Of a stretch of 25,468 nucleotides of DNA, positions 23,610 through 25,468 are shown in pieces. This DNA comes from Bacillota bacterium (GTDB taxonomy: Bacteria; Bacillota; Bacilli; Desulfuribacillales; Desulfuribacillaceae): NCBI GenBank assembly GCA_023388635.1, contig JAEWFW010000042.1, positions 1 to 25,468 on the forward strand. Reading direction: 5' to 3'. Position 1 is the stretch's first letter, and each line of letters starts with the position of its first letter. The position numbers and the translations under genes are program-made. The notes beneath the pieces were generated by a model that worked only from the letters and a program-made list of their open reading frames with translations, ran no database searches and was not told the origin of the DNA.

Positions 23610-23667
23610 CTAATAAATATTAAACTTGCAAATAAAAAGTCAATAGGGAATAAAAAGGAGAATGATA

Positions 23668-24831
23668 ATGAAAAAAGCATTTGCACTAATATTAGCATTG
23701 ATAATGGTCATGAGCATTGCAGCCTGCGGCAAACCCGCCGGACAGAGCGGAAATACGGCACCACCTGCAAATAATAGCACACTGCCGGTAAGCGGCACTC
23801 CTGATGTTGTAAATGAATCAAAAACAAGAATCATCACCGATGTATTGGGTAGGGAAGTCGAAATTCCATCCAAAGTGGAATCGATAATTTGTCTTGGATC
23901 CGGTGCGCCACGTTTAGCTGCGTATCTTGATGCCATGGACATGCTTGTCGGCGCGGAGGACTACATAAAAGACGGCGTTAATGTTCGGAGAGACTACAAC
24001 TCTATACATCATGCATCGCTTTTGGAGTTGCCGTTCGTCGGTTCCGGTGGTGGCAGCGGACAGAATAACGGCTATCCGGAAGAAATCATCAAGGTTGCTC
24101 CCGACGTTATTATCGCAGGGTTTGATTTGGAGGCAGCGAACGAGTTACATATGCAGACCGGCATTCCTGTCGTTTCGGTACGGCACATTACAGGCTTAGC
24201 TCCGACCACATTTTATGACGCGATGCGAGTTTTTGCCGATGTCATCGGTGCGCAGGAACGCTGCGAAATGATTTTGGATTATGTTGATACAATGTTGGCT
24301 GATTTGGATGCCCGCACATCAGGGATTTCTGACAGCGAAAAACTCAGTGCATATGCCGGTGCGGTTACATGGAATGGACGGCGCGGTTTTTCCGGTACCT
24401 ATTCTGTATTCGGTATTTTTGATGCGGTTAATGCGATTAACGTAGCTGCTGACAAAAGCATCGAAGGTTTTTACGAGGCAGATTTAGAAGCGATATTGAC
24501 ATGGGATCCCGATGTAATTTTCCTTGATCCGGGCAATATGGACTTGGTAAATGGCGAATATGCTACCAATCCCAACTATTTTAATTCTCTGCGTGCGGTG
24601 CAAGAAGGTCGGGTTTATACTATGCCTGCATTCAACAACGCCGGCACCAATTTCACATACGCATTTATGAATGCTTACTACGCCGGTATTGTTCTGTTTC
24701 CTGAACAGTTCGCCGACGTTGACATAGCCAAAAAATCCGAGGAGATACTAACGACATTCCTTGGCGAGAACACATATGACATGATGGCTGAGGCCGGTCT
24801 TTACTATGGTCAAATTACAATAGGCAAGTGA
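23668..24831 (+). CDS. ABC transporter substrate-binding lipoprotein (FecB/BtuF-like)
   Basis: This 387-residue lipoprotein has a signal peptide with lipobox SIAAC (lipid-modified Cys20) and a low-complexity linker rich in Pro, Asn and Ser. A periplasmic-binding fold of the helical-backbone class III type begins at TDVLGREVEIP. Phrases such as VAPDVIIAGFD and WDPDVIFLDP are typical of iron-siderophore, haem, cobalamin and also MolA-type molybdate-binding proteins, so the ligand cannot be named. ATG 23668 has AAAAGGAG seven bases upstream; ATG 23662 is too close to that site. It lies 58 bases after fmdE and four bases before the permease. Confidence 0.9.
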   Translation: MKKAFALILALIMVMSIAACGKPAGQSGNTAPPANNSTLPVSGTPDVVNESKTRIITDVLGREVEIPSKVESIICLGSGAPRLAAYLDAMDMLVGAEDYIKDGVNVRRDYNSIHHASLLELPFVGSGGGSGQNNGYPEEIIKVAPDVIIAGFDLEAANELHMQTGIPVVSVRHITGLAPTTFYDAMRVFADVIGAQERCEMILDYVDTMLADLDARTSGISDSEKLSAYAGAVTWNGRRGFSGTYSVFGIFDAVNAINVAADKSIEGFYEADLEAILTWDPDVIFLDPGNMDLVNGEYATNPNYFNSLRAVQEGRVYTMPAFNNAGTNFTYAFMNAYYAGIVLFPEQFADVDIAKKSEEILTTFLGENTYDMMAEAGLYYGQITIGK

Positions 24832-24835
24832 TTTG

Positions 24836-25468
24836 ATGATGCTAATCAAACGCTCATTAAGTATAGATCATGAATATAACCGTTATATCGGAAGAAAATG
24901 GCTATTTATGATCTCGCTTTTCGTAATCCTGTTCACCGCTATTATAATATCAATTTCTGTCGGTTCCGCAGGGCTTCCGATAACAGAAGTCCTGCGCGTT
25001 CTGGTGGGTGATGGTGAAACATCAAGCAAAACAATTATCTGGAACGTGCGTATGCCTCGTATTGCTACGGGAATGAGTGTCGGAATCGCACTGGCTATGG
25101 CTGGCTGTGTCATGCAAAACGTACTGCGCAACCCACTTGCGTCAGCGTCTACGCTCGGTGTGTCGCAAGGCGCATCCTTCGGTGCGGCGGTTGCCATAAT
25201 ATATCTTCAGGCGGGTGCTCAAATCAGCAACGCCTCCAGTGCAAACATTACATATACAAATCCATATACCGTGGTTATTTGCGCGTTTTTGGGAGGAATT
25301 TGCACAACTGTGCTTATTCTGCTATTGTCCCGCGTCAGCGGGGTGTCGCCGTCGGCAATGATACTTGCGGGCGTTGCGATCAGTGCGATGTTTACCGGTG
25401 CGACAACGCTGATTCAATATTTCAGCGATGATAACATGGTTGCCTCCGTTGTATACTGGACATTTGGC
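24836..25468 (+). CDS. FecCD/BtuC-family ABC transporter permease (3' end beyond window)
   Basis: The frame is open from ATG 24836 to the last base, giving 211 residues of an expected ~340. After a basic cytoplasmic start there is a first membrane helix (about residues 22-44). Next comes the family signature VRMPRIATGMSVGIALAMAG and QNVLRNPLASASTLGVSQGA, then helices including VVICAFLGGICTTVLILLL and the motif ending VVYWTFG. This is a BtuC-type importer permease partnering the lipoprotein just upstream, four bases away; the ATPase gene is expected further on. The ribosome-binding site is weak, so translation is probably coupled to the preceding gene. Confidence 0.92.
   Translation, partial: MMLIKRSLSIDHEYNRYIGRKWLFMISLFVILFTAIIISISVGSAGLPITEVLRVLVGDGETSSKTIIWNVRMPRIATGMSVGIALAMAGCVMQNVLRNPLASASTLGVSQGASFGAAVAIIYLQAGAQISNASSANITYTNPYTVVICAFLGGICTTVLILLLSRVSGVSPSAMILAGVAISAMFTGATTLIQYFSDDNMVASVVYWTFG

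Noticed and set aside
1..25468. CRISPR arrays, tRNA or rRNA genes, transposases, phage integrases
   Set aside because: No regularly spaced direct repeats, tRNA cloverleaf, rRNA-like sequence or recombinase motif was seen on either strand.

Overview
The window reads as a chromosomal segment of a motile, endospore-forming Bacillota. Spore genes present are an alpha/beta-type small acid-soluble spore protein, the outer-coat morphogen CotE and a YheC/YheD coat-associated ATP-grasp cluster. Motility or c-di-GMP signalling is suggested by a YpfA/MotI-type PilZ protein and a chemoreceptor. Much of the order follows Bacilli (ypfA-ypfB-cmk-S1; der-gpsA; miaB-ymcA-cotE). The IspH-S1 fusion, however, is a trait best known from Clostridia and deep-branching Bacillota, and spoIVA does not follow gpsA. 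I infer a spore-former on the Bacilli side, possibly near Alicyclobacillaceae or Paenibacillaceae. The species cannot be named from sequence alone.

Layout: 309-2325 holds ypfA, ypfB, cmk and a small membrane protein. 2359-4362 is the ispH-S1 fusion. 4476-5318 is a metallo-beta-lactamase-fold protein. 5542-7530 (minus strand) is a chemoreceptor enclosed by a perfect 28-bp inverted repeat. 7842-8659 is an SASP overlapped by a YphA-like membrane protein. 8761-13134 is a DUF512/der/plsY/gpsA operon with a clear promoter and terminator. 13363-16295 is pduL-mnmM-miaB-ricA, preceded by a leader with two mutually exclusive hairpins, one of which covers the pduL ribosome-binding site. 16463-17023 is cotE. 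17144-22750 is a four-gene operon of three divergent YheC/YheD ATP-grasp proteins and one fused ATP-grasp-like/COOH-NH2 ligase. 23085-25468 is an FmdE-family protein with a FecB/FecCD-type metal-chelate importer; its permease runs off the window.

The housekeeping part serves nucleotide, isoprenoid, phospholipid, ribosome-assembly and tRNA-modification functions. The most system-like part is 16.3-22.8 kb. There a coat-assembly protein is followed, behind a sigma-K-like promoter, by four predicted peptide-bond-forming or amide-forming enzymes. A reasonable inference is a mother-cell-expressed enzymatic decoration or cross-linking of the spore surface; the substrate is unknown. Other hidden structure includes a consensus ribosome-binding site and ATG at the IspH/S1 fusion joint, a terminator pressed against the cmk ribosome-binding site, and a palindromic operator just downstream of the predicted fmdE start site. 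No tRNA, rRNA, CRISPR array, transposase or integrase was seen.
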